DNA from: Bubalus kerabau
Taxonomy: Eukaryota; Chordata; Mammalia; Artiodactyla; Bovidae
Assembly (NCBI RefSeq): GCF_029407905.1
Contig: NC_073641.1
Span: forward strand, 17,653,001 to 17,717,000
Reading direction: 5' to 3'
Length of the DNA stretch: 64,000 bases
Below are positions 22,881 to 34,570 of the stretch, in pieces. Position 1 is the stretch's first letter. Every line of letters begins with the position of its first letter. A program made the position numbers and the translations under genes. The notes under the pieces were generated by a model. That model had not been told where the DNA came from and searched no databases. It saw only the letters and a program-made list of their open reading frames with translations.

Positions 22881-23458
22881 TACATAGTCTGCCCTCCATA
22901 TCCATGGGTTCCACATCTGTGGGTACAAAGGATCAACTGGACTAGCCATTTAGTGTAAAGCTCTTGAGCCTCTGTATTTTTGTTGTTGTTGTTATCTGCA
23001 GGAGGTCATCGAACAAATCATTTATGGTTGCTGCTAGACAAGTTTCCTTTTGAACATTTAAATGACTTGATCGTAGAGTTAAAAATTCACCAGAAGCTGC
23101 AGCAGTTCCCACTTAGAACCCATTGTTTCCCCAAGGCTTTGTGATGGAATGGCGGGGAGGGTGTGAAGAACTCCAAAACTGTCCCATTTCCTGACCAGGC
23201 TTACTTGTTAGGAGATACAGAACTTTCAGTGTAATGTTTCATAGGCTTCATGCAGAGTGGGTAGAGATAAGGATGCATTGACTTAGGAGAGAGTCAGCTC
23301 CACAGTCCAGATAAGAGGATGTTTGCCAGGTCATTGTGTGAAGTAGTTGAAATGCTCAGGGGACCACACTCTGAAGGCAGATCTTGGCTTTGCCATTTTC
23401 TAGCTGATTGCTTTTGATAAGTTACTCAGTTTCTCTTATTTTTTATTTAATCCCTCTT
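22881..23458. other. Unannotated stretch
   Basis: Nothing recognised beyond a short TTG run near 22981. Confidence 0.45.
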
Positions 23459-23587
23459 TTTGTTGCTGTTTAGTCACTAAGTCACATTTGCCTGTGACCC
23501 CATGGACTGTAACTCACCACGTTTTTCTGTTCATTGGATTTTCTAGTCAAGAATATTGAAATGGGCTGCAATTTCTTTTTCTAGGGT
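23459..23587 (-). mobile_element. Bov-tA/Bov-A SINE, antisense, diverged and truncated
   Basis: tgttgctgtttagtcactaa, tgaccccatggactgtaact and tcaagaatattgaaatgggc match an old Bov-A body. The tRNA-like head is missing. Confidence 0.75.
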
Positions 23588-24824
23588 ATCTAAAAGATTA
23601 CATGTGATAATATATGTGTATAATTGTTAGAGTTACTTCTGTGGAACAAGTGTCTATATATCAGTCTTTTTAAAAAAAAACTGTCCTTTTATTCATAATC
23701 AATGTAAACTCTAGACAGAATATAAATAATTTCCTTAATAAAATTATTTTCTGGTTTTTGTGGGTTTTTTTGAAACAAGAGAAATATGTAGGATAAGTAC
23801 ATAGGAAAAACTTTTTTTTTCTCATGAGAAATCAAATAAGGAATAAACAAGCAGGAGAAAATATACAGCCAAACATTCTGTTTATTATTTGGAGACAATT
23901 TACTCCTGTTTTGATTTGTGCTGAATGATGAGCACTGAGCAATTAACAAGAAGACTTCTGTTAAATTTTTCTGAGCATTTGAAATTAGGTAGTTGACATT
24001 GTGCTTCAATGAAATCTGCTTTTCAAAGGAATTGTTGAAATGGATTTTTGTTTTTTTCTAGAAGTGCTCAATGGCATGGTTGTAGATTTTTTTTAAAGCA
24101 ATCAAATTCTGGGTAATGTGTTGTGTCCTTTAGAAGTGTTTATATTTCCATTATTAAATTGAAACTTAAAAGGATAAATGTATTTCTTCTCTTAAAAAAG
24201 CACCTAAATATTTAAGTTTCTAGTGTCTGGGAAAAAGAATAGCTATGGTTTAATCTTATTTCAATCAAAATAATAAAAATAGTGAAACTGACCTGATTTA
24301 GGGCTAAGGAACACAATCACTTTGATGCTATTTTAAGATGATTTGCTTTGGAATAAAGAGGTCGATTGAGGTGATTTGCTGTTTCTCAATAAGCCTTATT
24401 TATGATATGGATGAAGACTTTTTAGTGTCATCTCTTTCAAAGTGGACACTGAAATGAATTTTCCTCCATGCATTGTGGATAAATATTTAAAATACCATTT
24501 CTTCAGACCCTATGACAACTCCATAAAAATGAGTGGTGATATTTAGTAGAATTTATGCCTATAATTTCCAATCCTTATATTGTGTAGAAATAGTGTGTCA
24601 AGTCAGAATAATGTAGAGCAGCAAGAGATGGCCAGAAATGAATCATTTCTTCAGAAGATGAGTTGGCAATTCTAGGTACCTGGCCAGATGACTCCTTTAT
24701 TTACTTTATTTATCATTTGTGACTGCTTTGGTGTTTTAAAGACAGAAACAAGTAGTTGTAAAGCAAGCTGCATGGCCTCCCAAACCTAAGACACTTACTA
24801 TCTGCCCTTTAACAGAAAAGAAGT
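23588..24824. other. Unannotated AT-rich stretch
   Basis: No repeat or coding segment that I can support. Confidence 0.45.
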
Positions 24825-25060
24825 TTGCTTTGGCCACCTGATGCTAACAGCCAACTCATTAGAAAAGACCCTGATGCTGGGAAAGATTGAAGGCAGGAGA
24901 AGAAGGGGACAACAGAGGATGAAATAGTTGGACGGCATCACCAACTCAATGGACATGAGTTTGAACCAGTTCCAGGAGATGGTGAAGGACAGGGAAGCCT
25001 GGCGTGCTATAGTCCATGGGGTTGCAAAGAGTAGGACACGACTGAGCAACTGAACAGTAA
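24825..25060 (+). mobile_element. BovB LINE 3' end, sense
   Basis: tttggccacctgatgctaac, agaccctgatgctgggaaag, and the natural end gacacgactgagcaactgaa. 5'-truncated, about 236 bp. Confidence 0.92.
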
Positions 25061-25679
25061 CTATGAGATCCTCAGCTAGCCAGGCCAAAAAGTTAGAAAG
25101 GATGAATAGTAACAAGAAAGTTTGCAGAATGGGACAGATAGTGGGAAAAGGAAGAGATTAGGGCACATATTGACTTCTGACAGTTGAAAATTTCAGAAGG
25201 AAGGTAGACAAAGGTGAGGCATGCTGGGAAAATGGATGAGCCACGAGGGAAGACTTTAGGATGCTTTCAGATGCTAGCACCTGATCTTACATCTCTAGAC
25301 ATCAGTAGTTCTCTTGGGCCTCTTGCTCTTGCTATGAAGTTTTTTTTTGTTTTGTTTTTGTTTTTGTTTTTTTAGCATCATAGCAGACTAAAATGTGATC
25401 AGTTTTTGAACAGATAAGACTTACCTTGACTTCAGAGACTTGTGTACTTCCTGGGTTTCCTTCTTCATCTTTTATCCCTGTATCTAGTTGCCTTCCTGGC
25501 TTTTCTCTTTCTCTGTATTCCTCATGTTTATCCCAGTTCTCTTCCTCCCTCTCCCCATTCTACCTGTGATATCGCACCCTCTATAGCTTTATCTACTGCA
25601 TATATGTTGCTAATTCTCACAGTTATACTGTTTTTAAGCAAAGTATGGTAGATTGTAGTACTACTATTCCCCTCATAAC
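25061..25679. other. Unannotated stretch with a T/G-rich run
   Basis: An impure poly(T) with GTTTT units lies at about 25340-25373. Otherwise nothing recognised. Confidence 0.45.
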
Positions 25680-25995
25680 AAGGTCATACACCCTTGTCCT
25701 GCTGACTTTAGGCTTAGTTACATGACTTGTTTTGGCCGAAGAAATGTGAGTTGATGTGATATATACAATGCCTAAGTGGACACTTCAGATTTGCTAGTGT
25801 GGTTTGGCTTGGCTTCCCTTGCTTCCAGTGTCTGCCACAAAACAGTATGTCTCAGAAGGGGCTGCTCCTTCTGACTGCATTTTGGAAAGAGCCTCAGCCC
25901 ATCCTGTGATATGACCAATAACTAAACATTATTTTTGTGAACCATTGTGATTTTTGAGGGGTGGTTGTTCTACAACAAAGCTGGCTAGAAAGCAA
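25680..25995 (+). mobile_element. Ancient mammalian interspersed repeat, family not assigned
   Basis: catgacttgttttggccgaa, gaaatgtgagttgatgtgat, aaggggctgctccttctgac and the late gtgatttttgaggggtggtt follow the order of an old eutherian repeat that ends in a 'gccactgagatttggggttg' phrase, probably LTR-type. I do not name the family. Confidence 0.5.
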
Positions 25996-26199
25996 AATTT
26001 TGCCTAAGCAGTTTTTGGTAGGTATTTTTCAGACATCTCAAGTTCAAAATTTCCAAAATTGAACTGACCCTACTTTATGTCCCCCACAAACTTTTTTCTT
26101 CTCTGGTTGTTCCCTGTCTTGGCAAATGCAACTTTAAGACATATAGCATCCCAAGCCAAAACAGTGAGAGTTTTCTAGGATTTTCCTTTCTACTATCAA

Positions 26200-26370
26200 C
26201 ATTAAGGCATTTATTGAAAACCTATGTTACAGGACCACTGCAGGTACCAAAGATGTAGCAGGAAGCAAAAAAGATAAAGTTCTTATTTTTGTACAGTGTT
26301 TGTGAAGGCAAATGATAAAATAATTTAATCACACACATTTTAGGAAAATGTATTAGGACTTATATAGACA
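26200..26370 (-). mobile_element. L2 LINE 3' end, antisense
   Basis: aaggcatttattgaaaacct and the later cagtgtttgtgaaggcaaat fit an antisense L2 3' end. Diverged. Confidence 0.45.
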
Positions 26371-26969
26371 TTAGGAAAATTCCTACTGTTAAGAAATAGT
26401 GTAGGATAATAGGAAAGAATATACCTGGAGACCTAATCTAGTTTGGGATTTGGAGAAAATCAGCTCAACACACGACAGCCCTATAAGCTGTTATATACCA
26501 TAAAAGTGTGTTCCTTTCTTGCCATGTACTCTGTTACTCTTTGTTTTGTTTTTTTTTTTTCAAATTGAAGTTTAATTGGTGTACAATACTATACGTTACA
26601 AGTGTTCAGCATAGCAATTACAATTTTTAAAGATTATATTCCATTTATAGTTATTATAAAATGTTGGCTCTATTCCTTGTGTTATACAATATATCTTTGT
26701 AGCCTATTTTATACAAAGTGGTTTGTACCTCTTAATCTCCTATCCCTGTTAATAACACTGGCTTGTTCTCTATGTCTAAGAGTCCATTTCTTTTCTGTTA
26801 TATTCACTAGTTTGTTGTATTTTTTTTTTTTAGATTTTACATATAAACGATATCATACAGTATCTGTCTTTGTCTGACTTATTTAATTTAGCATAATACT
26901 CTCCAATTCCACCCATGTTTTTCCAAATGGCAAAATTTCATTCTTATTTATGACTGACTAGTATTACAT

Positions 26970-27240
26970 GGAGAAGGCAATGGCACCCCACTCCAGTACT
27001 TTTGCCTAGAAAATCCCATGGACAGAGGAGCCTGGTAGGCTGCAGTCCATGAGGTCGCTAGAGTCGGACATGACTGAGTGGCTTCACTTTCACTTTTCAC
27101 TTTCATGCATTGGAGAAGGAAATGGCAACCCACTCCAGTGTTCTTGCCTGGAGAATCCCAGGGACAGGGAAGCCTGGTAGGCTGCCATCTATGGGGTCAC
27201 ACACAGTCGGACACGACTGAAGTGACTTAGCAGTAGCAGC
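26970..27240 (+). mobile_element. BOV-A2 SINE, sense, nested in L1
   Basis: A full-length dimer from ggagaaggcaatggcacccc to a short AGC tail. Target duplication agtattacat (26960-26969) and agtattatat (27241-27250). It interrupts the L1 phrase gactgactagtatta...ttgtgtgtatataccaca. Confidence 0.95.
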
Positions 27241-27972
27241 AGTATTATATTGTGTGTATATACCACATCTTTATCCATTCATCTGTTGATAGACATTTGG
27301 GTTGCTTCCATAGCTTGGCAATTGCTAATAATGCTGCTAGGAACATTGTGGTGCATGTGCCTTTTCACCAAACTATAGAAAATAATCTTAAAATTTGTAT
27401 GGAAATACGTAAGACCCTGAACAGCCAAAACAATCTTGAGAAAGACAGAATTGAAGGAATGATACTCCCTGACTTTAGATTATACTACAAAGCAACAGTA
27501 AACAAAACAATATGCTATGAGCACAAAGACAGACATATAGGTCAATGGAAAATAATAGAAAGCCATAAATAAACACACATACTCATGGCCAATTGATCTA
27601 TGACAAAGGAGGCAAGAACGTACAATGGCAAAAAGACAATCTCTTCAATAAGTGATGCTAGAAAAATTGGACAGTTATATATAAAAAATTGAAATTAGAA
27701 CATTTTCTCTCACATGTTAAAAAAACTCAAAATGGATTAAAGATATAAATATAAGACTGGAAACCATAAAACTCCTAGAAGAAAATAGAACACTCTAACA
27801 TAAATCATAGCAATATTTTATCTTTTGGACATTTCCTAAGGCAAAGGAATTAAGGGCAAAAAATAAACAATTGAAACCTAATTAAACTTCAAATCTTTCA
27901 CACAGAAAAAGAAACGATCAACAGAAAGGAAAGACATCCTCTAAATGAGAGAAAATATTTATAAATAATATG

Positions 27973-28712
27973 ACTTTTAAGCTGGCTTAAATTCAATATT
28001 CAAAAAACTGAGATCATGGCATCTGGTCCTATCACTTAATGGCAAATAGAAGGGAAAAAGTAGAAGCAGTGACAGATTTTATTTTCTTCGGCTCCAAGAT
28101 CACTGTGGATGGTTTCTGCAGTGAGTGCACCCATGAAATAAAAAAAAAAAAACAAAAAAAAAACACAAAAACCACACACTTGCTGATTGGAAGGAAAGCT
28201 ATTACAAACCTAAACAGCATATTAAAAAGAAAAGACAACACTTTTCCAACAAAGGTCTGTATAGTCAAAGCTATGGTTTTTAAAGTAGTCATGTAGGATA
28301 TGAGAATTGAACCTTAAAGAAGGCTGAGCACCAAAGAATTGATGCTTTTGAATTATGGTGCTGGAGAAGATTCTTGAAAGTCCCTTGGACTGTAAAGAGA
28401 TCAAACCAGTCAATCCTAAAAAAAATCAACCTTGAATATTCACTGGAGGAATTGATGTTGAAGTTCTAGTACTTTGGCCACCTGATGTGAAGAGCCCACT
28501 CATTGGAAAAGACCTTGATGCTGGGAAAGACTGAAGGCAACAGGAGAAGAGGGTGTCAGAGGATGAGGTGGTTGTATAGCATCACTGACTCAATGAACAT
28601 GAATTTGAACAAATTCTGGAAGACAGTGAAGGACAGGGAAGCCTGGTGTGTTGCAGTCCATGGAGTCACAAAGAGCCAGACAGACACAACTTAGCAACTG
28701 AATGACAACAAG
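27973..28712 (+). mobile_element. BovB LINE, 3' part, sense, nested in L1
   Basis: It starts at ttttaagctggcttaaattc (reverse transcriptase region) and ends at the BovB 3' end near acttagcaactgaatgac. The host L1 resumes at aaggggttaatattcaaaat. An A-rich expansion (about 28140-28175) interrupts the coding part. Flanking atgac repeats may be the target duplication. Confidence 0.9.
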
Positions 28713-29214
28713 GGGTTAATATTCAAAATACGTAAGCAGGTCATACAACTCAACATAAGAAAAGCAACTCAATTAAAAATGGGCAGAAGAACTGAATAGA
28801 TATTTCTTCAAAGAGAACATGCAGATGGACAATAGGCACATGGAAAGATGCTCAACACTACTAATCATCTGGAAATGCAAATCAAAATCACAATGAAATA
28901 TTACCTTACACCTATTAGAATGACTGTCTTCAAAAAGACCACAAAACAAATGTTGGCAAGGGATGTGGAGAACAGGGAACCCTAGTACAATTTTGGAAAT
29001 GTAAATTGGTGCCACCACTGTGGAAAACAATATGGCAGTTTCTCAGAATAAAAACAGAGTTACCCTATGACCCAATAATTCTACTCCTGGTACATATCTG
29101 GAAAAAAAAAAAAAACAATTTGAAAAGATGTATGTTACTCTTTCTTGGGGTTCTTGCCATTGTTCACTTAAATTGCCTCTTATTTTACTTCCCTCTATCT
29201 CATTTCTCATGTAG

Positions 29215-29440
29215 TTACAGAAAGACTTTTCTAAACCAAAAACTTTGTTATATCATTTCTATGATTTAATGGCTTCCCATTTCCTTCATGGTATTATGCA
29301 AACTTAGCATGGAGTGGAGGGATTTTTACAATTTCATCCTTGCCTGCTTGTGTAATTTCATTTCTGGCCATATCCATTTTCACTGTGCTTTAGTGCTGCT
29401 GAATTAATAAAGTTTTCTGAACATACAATGTTGTCATTTT
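29215..29440 (+). mobile_element. L2 LINE fragment, sense
   Basis: tttaatggcttcccatttcc and the later tcatttctggccatatccat follow the L2 order (consensus ccaatggcttcccattgc). Diverged. Confidence 0.5.
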
Positions 29441-29639
29441 TTTTTAATTTTGAACAAGAAAAGGCAAGAATATGCACATCTAATTCTTCACATGGTTACT
29501 TTTTAGCTTATATTTACATACACAAATCAGACATCACTTCTGCTATGACACTTTCCACAACTATAGACAGAACCATAGTCTTGTCCTTTGTCCAACTTCT
29601 GCCAAGTTTAAGTTGGGTGGGCCTCGTATAAGCCCCTAT

Positions 29640-29790
29640 ACTATCCTAGGTCTGCCTCTGTCCATGGCACTTATGGAACTGTGTTATTTATGGAACTTTA
29701 GATCTTTTGGTCATTTCAAGCTCTTTCCTCCTTTTCTGCACTTTTCACACCTGTCTCATGAGCACACTATCTAACAAACTATATTCTCTG
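29640..29790 (+). mobile_element. Possible L2 3' end, sense
   Basis: ggcacttatggaactgtgtt and tattctctgaaggccac loosely follow the L2 3' end. It may belong to the same old L2 as the previous fragment. Confidence 0.35.
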
Positions 29791-30024
29791 AAGGCCACTC
29801 TTAGGTAGTGGCTAAATTTCATTTGGGGAAAAGGGGACAGAAATGGTAGAGAATGGGCAAACAAGACCATGGATTTTAATTCCAGACTATTTTATTTTCA
29901 ATTGTATCTGAGTGGTTAAAAGCAATAATGAGTAATCTTTGAGGTCATGCACAGCCAGTTTTAGATGCTGCTTCTAAAGGACATAGCTCCTAAACAAAGT
30001 ATGAATCTGATGGATATTAAGATG

Positions 30025-30183
30025 AAAGTGAAAGTCGCTCAGTCGTGTCCGACTCTTTGTGACCCCATGGACAATACAGCTCATGGATTTCTCCAGGGGA
30101 TCATCCCAACCCAGGGGTCGAACCCAGGTCTCCTGCATTGCAGGTGGATTCCTTACCAGCTGAACCAGAAAGGAAGCCCAATG
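30025..30183 (-). mobile_element. Bov-tA SINE, antisense, with internal deletion
   Basis: Tail gaaagtcgctcagtcgtgtc and tRNA-like head (caggtctcctgcattgcagg) are intact. The middle of the Bov-A body (the aatactggagtgggttgcca part) is missing. Target duplication ttaagatg at 30017-30024 and 30184-30191. Confidence 0.92.
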
Positions 30184-30191
30184 TTAAGATG

Positions 30192-30689
30192 GAAGATGTT
30201 TAAAATATTGTTGGTCTACCAGTTAAAATCTTTTATAAAGATAATACCCAAATATATAGTTTAACAAGATAATACCTACTACTGCTAAGTGTACTATGAA
30301 AATGGATCTCTTAATACATTTCTGATAATGATGACAATTAAGATAACAATTGGGAAAGTCACTTGGCTCATAAGAACATCCTGACTTTTGTTCAGTAAGT
30401 TTATCTCTGGGAAATTACCCCATATAAAATAATTAGGAAGTATATTAATTCTAAATACTCAAAGGATAAATATCTTAAACACTGCTAAATGTGATTTTAC
30501 ATTTGTAATGTAAGTTAAATTAAAATTTAACATTAAACTATTTTAACTCTGAAAACTGGTTAGGTAGAATAATGTGACTCAAATCCTATAAGTACTGAGA
30601 ATATTAATAATAACTGCTGAACAGTTACACTTTGAACACTTTGTGATACTGGAGAACCACAGAGGGAATTCTATATTACCATCAACTCT
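30192..30689. other. Unannotated stretch; contains one copy of a local 70-bp duplication
   Basis: Positions 30538-30612 closely resemble 31618-31696. No repeat family recognised otherwise. Confidence 0.45.
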
Positions 30690-30860
30690 TCATTAGAGCC
30701 TATTATATGAAAGATGCTACACAAGTTACTTGAGATAAATAGTTGCCTAAGACATAGGCCCTGTCCTCAAGTCAATTAATGATTTAAACTATCATTAGAC
30801 AATCATTAAATGTGATGGTTATGAAGATATTGATAGTTAAAAGGGTGATGCAGAGTTAGG
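30690..30860 (-). mobile_element. L2 LINE 3' end, antisense
   Basis: gcctattatatgaaagatgc, ataggccctgtcctcaagtc and gtgatggttatgaagatatt fit an antisense L2 3' end. Confidence 0.5.
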
Positions 30861-31139
30861 TTTAAAAAAAGCAGAATATAGAATGTATACAATTATCATA
30901 ACTATACGTAAAATATTTGCATAGAAGAAAATGTTGCTATCCAGAGTGCTAACCGAGGTTGTGGTGGTTTCGTTTTGTTTTTCAAATTTGTGTCATTTAT
31001 AATTTTAAAAGTTTTGTTAAAAATGATGACTGTATATTGTATATGGTTGAAAATATCATATAGAGTCTTTTATCACCCTAGTGCATATAATTATATAGAT
31101 TTCCAATAAAACAAGGGCAAATTGAGATGGCCAGGAGGT

Positions 31140-31322
31140 GTTGCTCTTAGCAGTTTCCCAAATGTAATGAGAACATAAGAATCACTTCAGTCCTTCTTAA
31201 AAATACAAATTCCTGCCTTCTTTCTCGATTTGTGGATCAGAATCTCCAGCAAAAGGGATTAGAAATTTGTACTTTTAACAAAGACCCTGGTAATTCATAT
31301 GTTTGGGAAATCCTGATGATGA
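31140..31322 (+). mobile_element. MER20-like hAT MITE
   Basis: gaacataagaatcacttcag, gtggatcagaatctccagc and agaaatttgtacttttaaca follow MER20 order. Diverged; family from memory. Confidence 0.6.
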
Positions 31323-31324
31323 CT

Positions 31325-31444
31325 CGCAACGCTGTGCACTAGAATTAAACTGGGAAGCTTTATGAACCAGGCCTTAACCCAGAGAAAGTATTTCAAAAGC
31401 CACTCCGAGTGCCGTAATGTGCATCCAGAAGCACAGAACCACTG
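31325..31444 (+). mobile_element. MER5A-like hAT MITE with central deletion
   Basis: gctgtgcactagaattaaac and tgggaagcttt begin it; taatgtgcatccagaagcac and agaaccactg, the typical inverted end, close it. The middle is shortened. It abuts the preceding MITE. Confidence 0.65.
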
Positions 31445-31689
31445 ATTCGCAGACTGTTCTCTGCAGCTGCAGTGCCAGGATCCCACAGTACAGTTTGGCT
31501 GATGCTGCCATCCTAGGGTAGCTACGTTTATAGACACTTGAAAATTATTACCGCTGGTTTGGGAACCATTATTATACTGTACTTTTTGACAATGCTGATA
31601 CACTCTACTATTGTTACCACTCAATTTACTCAAAAGACTGGTTAGTAGAATAATGTGACTCTAATTCTGTAGTTGCTTAGAGAATATTA

Positions 31690-31945
31690 GTGATAACAAT
31701 AGCACAATATACTGAACATTTACTATTTGCCCAGCATTATTCTAAGGCATTATATGTGTTGTCTCACTTAGATCATCTAAGGGACCTAAAGTTACTATCC
31801 TAAATCTTCAGATAAGGAAACTGAGACATAGGCAGTTGAGATAATTTTTCTAAGATATAAGCTATTAGAGATGGAACCAAGATTCAAACCCAGAAAGCCT
31901 AACTCCAGAACCCATGAGCTTATCCACAATTATGATTTACCTTCC
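31690..31945 (+). mobile_element. MIR SINE, sense
   Basis: tgaacatttactatttgccc, ttcagataaggaaactgaga and agattcaaacccagaaagcc are in MIR order across almost the whole element. Confidence 0.8.
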
Positions 31946-32115
31946 AGTGTGATCTGATTCATGTTCTTAACAGAGATAAAAAGTTAATGGGGTCATAGCT
32001 GGAATCTGTTGTTAAGGTTTAGAGTTTGGGTTCTGGAGTAAGAGCAAGAGGGTTTAAACTGGTTTTTCCCACTTACTGGCTATTTACAATGATAAGAGGG
32101 CCTTCATAGCATCCT

Positions 32116-32389
32116 GGAGAAGGCAATGGCACCCCACTTCAATACTCTTGCCTGGAAAATCCCATGGATGGAGGAGCCTGGTAGGCTGCAGTCCATGAGG
32201 TCGCTAAGACACGACTGAGCGAGTTCACTTTGACTTTTCACTTTCATGCATTGGAGGAGGAAATGGCAACCCACTCCAGTGTTTTTGCCTGGAGAATCCC
32301 AGGGACAGAGGAGCCTGGTGGGCTGCAGTCCATGGGGTCGCACAGAGTCGGACACGACTGAAGCGACTTAGCAACAACAGCAGCAGCAG
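32116..32389 (+). mobile_element. BOV-A2 SINE, sense, full length
   Basis: Two monomers with linker and an (AGC)n tail containing two AAC units. A perfect 11-bp target duplication, catagcatcct, at 32105-32115 and 32390-32400. Confidence 0.96.
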
Positions 32390-32400
32390 CATAGCATCCT

Positions 32401-33224
32401 GGTTAAGGATTAAATTGGATAATACACATAAAGTACTGTGCAAAGTGGGTAAATTGTTTCCTTTGTGGAAATAAATGTCTTTTGAAAGAAGATACACATA
32501 CTTAACTTAAACTCAGCTCATATATCCCAACATTTTATGCTTCCTTCTTTAGGTAAAACATGAATGGGTAAAGAACTCTGGCACAATTCTTTGCTGCTTA
32601 TCTAAACTTTCTCTTTAGAATTCAGGAACACATAAGGATTGTGTATGGTGGATGGGGTTTGGAAAGGGGCCACCTGATTATTCTAAGAATGGAATTCTAT
32701 AGTTTTTTTGCTTTCAGGTGAATGGTGTATGCTTCTCTCTCTCTCCAAGTGAGAGCAAGCATAATGTAAGGGAAGCCATTTTCCCCGCATAGGACATAAT
32801 TGGCTGTAGAAGCTGGAAACTCAAGATGGTTAATTGCATGAGGGTTGGGCACCCCTTCCTATATTGGGTAATTTTTCTACTGAAGTATTTATGAACATCA
32901 TCTAAATATCTTGAGGCAGTTACCCAGGACCTGCCTTATGGGGCTGCCCATGTTCCCAAAGCAAAACAGACAAAAGAGCAAGCACCAATTTGCAATCAAT
33001 TCTCAACTACAAACCAACAACCCAAAACTTGTGTCAGAATGGTTGTTCAGGCAGAGCTCAGACTCTGGGCTCAACCTAAGTCTGAAATCACTGCAGTGCC
33101 AGTCACTAGGCATGAGATATTAGGTATTTGCTTGGGTCTAATTTTTTCTCATATATAATATAGGCATATTGGAATCTTACATCATTATTGTGAAAGTTTA
33201 ATAAGTTAATACGTGGAAAGGCAG
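32401..33224. other. Unannotated stretch
   Basis: No repeat family recognised. A CT run lies near 32736. Confidence 0.45.
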
Positions 33225-33387
33225 GATGTAGTTAGATCTGTGCTTCTGGATCATTAGTATGTATATAGATCCCAAGGGGATTCTATTCAAATGACAATCC
33301 TGATCCAATAGATCTGGGCTGAGGCATGCAGTCTTGCCTTTCTAACAGTCTCCCATGGGTATTGAAGCTGCTGTTCCACAGACCACG
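33225..33387 (+). mobile_element. MER20-like hAT MITE
   Basis: ccaatagatctgggctgagg, ttgcctttctaacagtctcc and ttccacagaccacgtttt follow MER20 order. Confidence 0.6.
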
Positions 33388-33396
33388 TTTTGATTG

Positions 33397-33727
33397 GTGC
33401 TGTGTTTAATCACTCCATCGTGTCCAACTCTTTGTGACTCCATGGGCTATAGCCCTCCAGGCTCTTCTGTCCATGGGGATTCTCCAGGCAAGAATACCAG
33501 AGTGAGTTGCCATGCCCTCCTCCAGGGGATCTTCCCAACCCAAGGATCAAATCCAGGTCTCCCGCATTGCATGCAGATTCTTTACCATCTGAGCCACCAG
33601 GAAAGCCTAAGAATACTGAAGTGGGTAGCCTATTCCTTCTCCAGGGGATCTTCCCGACCCAGGGATGGAACCAGGGTCTCCTGCATTGCAGGCGGATTCT
33701 TTACCAGCTGAGCTGCCAAGGAAGCTT
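33397..33727 (-). mobile_element. Dimeric Bov-tA: one full copy joined to a second tRNA-headed part, antisense
   Basis: 33397-33608 is a full antisense Bov-tA ending in ctgagccaccaggaaagcc. It is followed directly by 33609-33727: the start of a Bov-A body (aagaatactgaagtgggtag) plus a second complete tRNA-like head. The second unit has no 3' half anywhere nearby. Possible target duplication ttttgattg (33388-33396) and ttttgagtg (33728-33736), 8 of 9 matching. Confidence 0.85.
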
Positions 33728-33744
33728 TTTTGAGTGTTGCAGAG

Positions 33745-33960
33745 ATTAAATAGAATCCTAGCCCTGCCTTTTGTTAGCTGTGGGATTTTATGCAAATTAC
33801 TCAGCCTCTTTGTGCCTTAGTCACTTTGTTTTAAAATGGAGATAATATGTAGTATCTACTTCAGAGGGATGTTTGAGGTATAACTTATGTAGTATTTGTA
33901 AAGATTTAGACATGGTGGGCAACCAGTGCACATTAGCTAATGCTATTACTTTTATTATTG
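33745..33960 (+). mobile_element. MIR (MIRb-like) SINE, sense
   Basis: tcctagccctgccttttgtt, aaattactcagcctctttg and ttttaaaatggagataatat are in MIR order. Confidence 0.75.
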
Positions 33961-34219
33961 AATGATGAGAGGTATCTCCTCCACCCTATTACCACATTTA
34001 AATAAAGAATATATGTATTACTCAGAGTAGAGGGATGCTGGTATTGTCACTTGAAACATTGCACAGGAAGAATGTAAGCTGACACATCCTGTCTAGCTGG
34101 ATAATATAATAGAGCTTACTATATAAAAGGCATAATTATAACTGCTTAAAATATTTTACTAGATGAAACTGAAAGGAGAAAAATGCATTGATACAATACA
34201 CTATCCTCCTTACCTAAGA

Positions 34220-34390
34220 CTGTTCTCTGGAAGGTAGGTATTTCTTATCATACACATTTTACATATGATGAAACTAAGACATGTAGCTTAAGTAATAAAG
34301 TCAAGGTCATATAACTAATTAGTGGAAAGTCAGGGTTTGAACACCATCAGTCTGGTTTCAGAGTCTATACTTTTAAATACTATACCACTT
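34220..34390 (+). mobile_element. MIR SINE, sense
   Basis: cattttacatatgatgaaac, caaggtcatataactaatta and cagggtttgaacaccatcag match the MIR 3' half. Confidence 0.7.
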
Positions 34391-34570
34391 TGAGTTTTAT
34401 GCTATTTATCATTGGCTCGTAGATTTAACTCTTTTTATTCTGATATATAGTTATTTTCTGATTAATATTGCATTTACATTTAGACACAACTATGGAGAGA
34501 AAGTGAACTAGTCAGTAAAACTGATTTTTTAAAAATCATGTCAACTGTACTTCTGCCTATAGAGATACAC

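Larger units (their letters stand above)
26543..29132. mobile_element. L1 LINE with 5' inversion (twin-priming type), carrying nested BOV-A2 and BovB
   Basis: From 26543 a T run and L1 3' sequence lie in antisense to about 27372. From about 27373 to 29132 the L1 sequence is in sense and is the part that belongs upstream of the antisense arm. Both arms end at the same L1 point (gaaaagatgtatg in sense; the complementary section at about 27348-27370). An 11-bp target duplication, tgttactcttt, flanks the whole at 26532-26542 and 29133-29143. A BOV-A2 sits in the antisense arm and a BovB in the sense arm. Confidence 0.88.

Noticed and set aside
23689..24009. 106-codon minus-strand open frame
   Set aside because: AT-rich residue bias and no recognisable motif; likely chance.
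31295..31633. 112-codon minus-strand open frame with several cysteines
   Set aside because: It largely overlaps MER20/MER5A-like MITE sequence on the opposite strand; the cysteine spacing fits no known finger.
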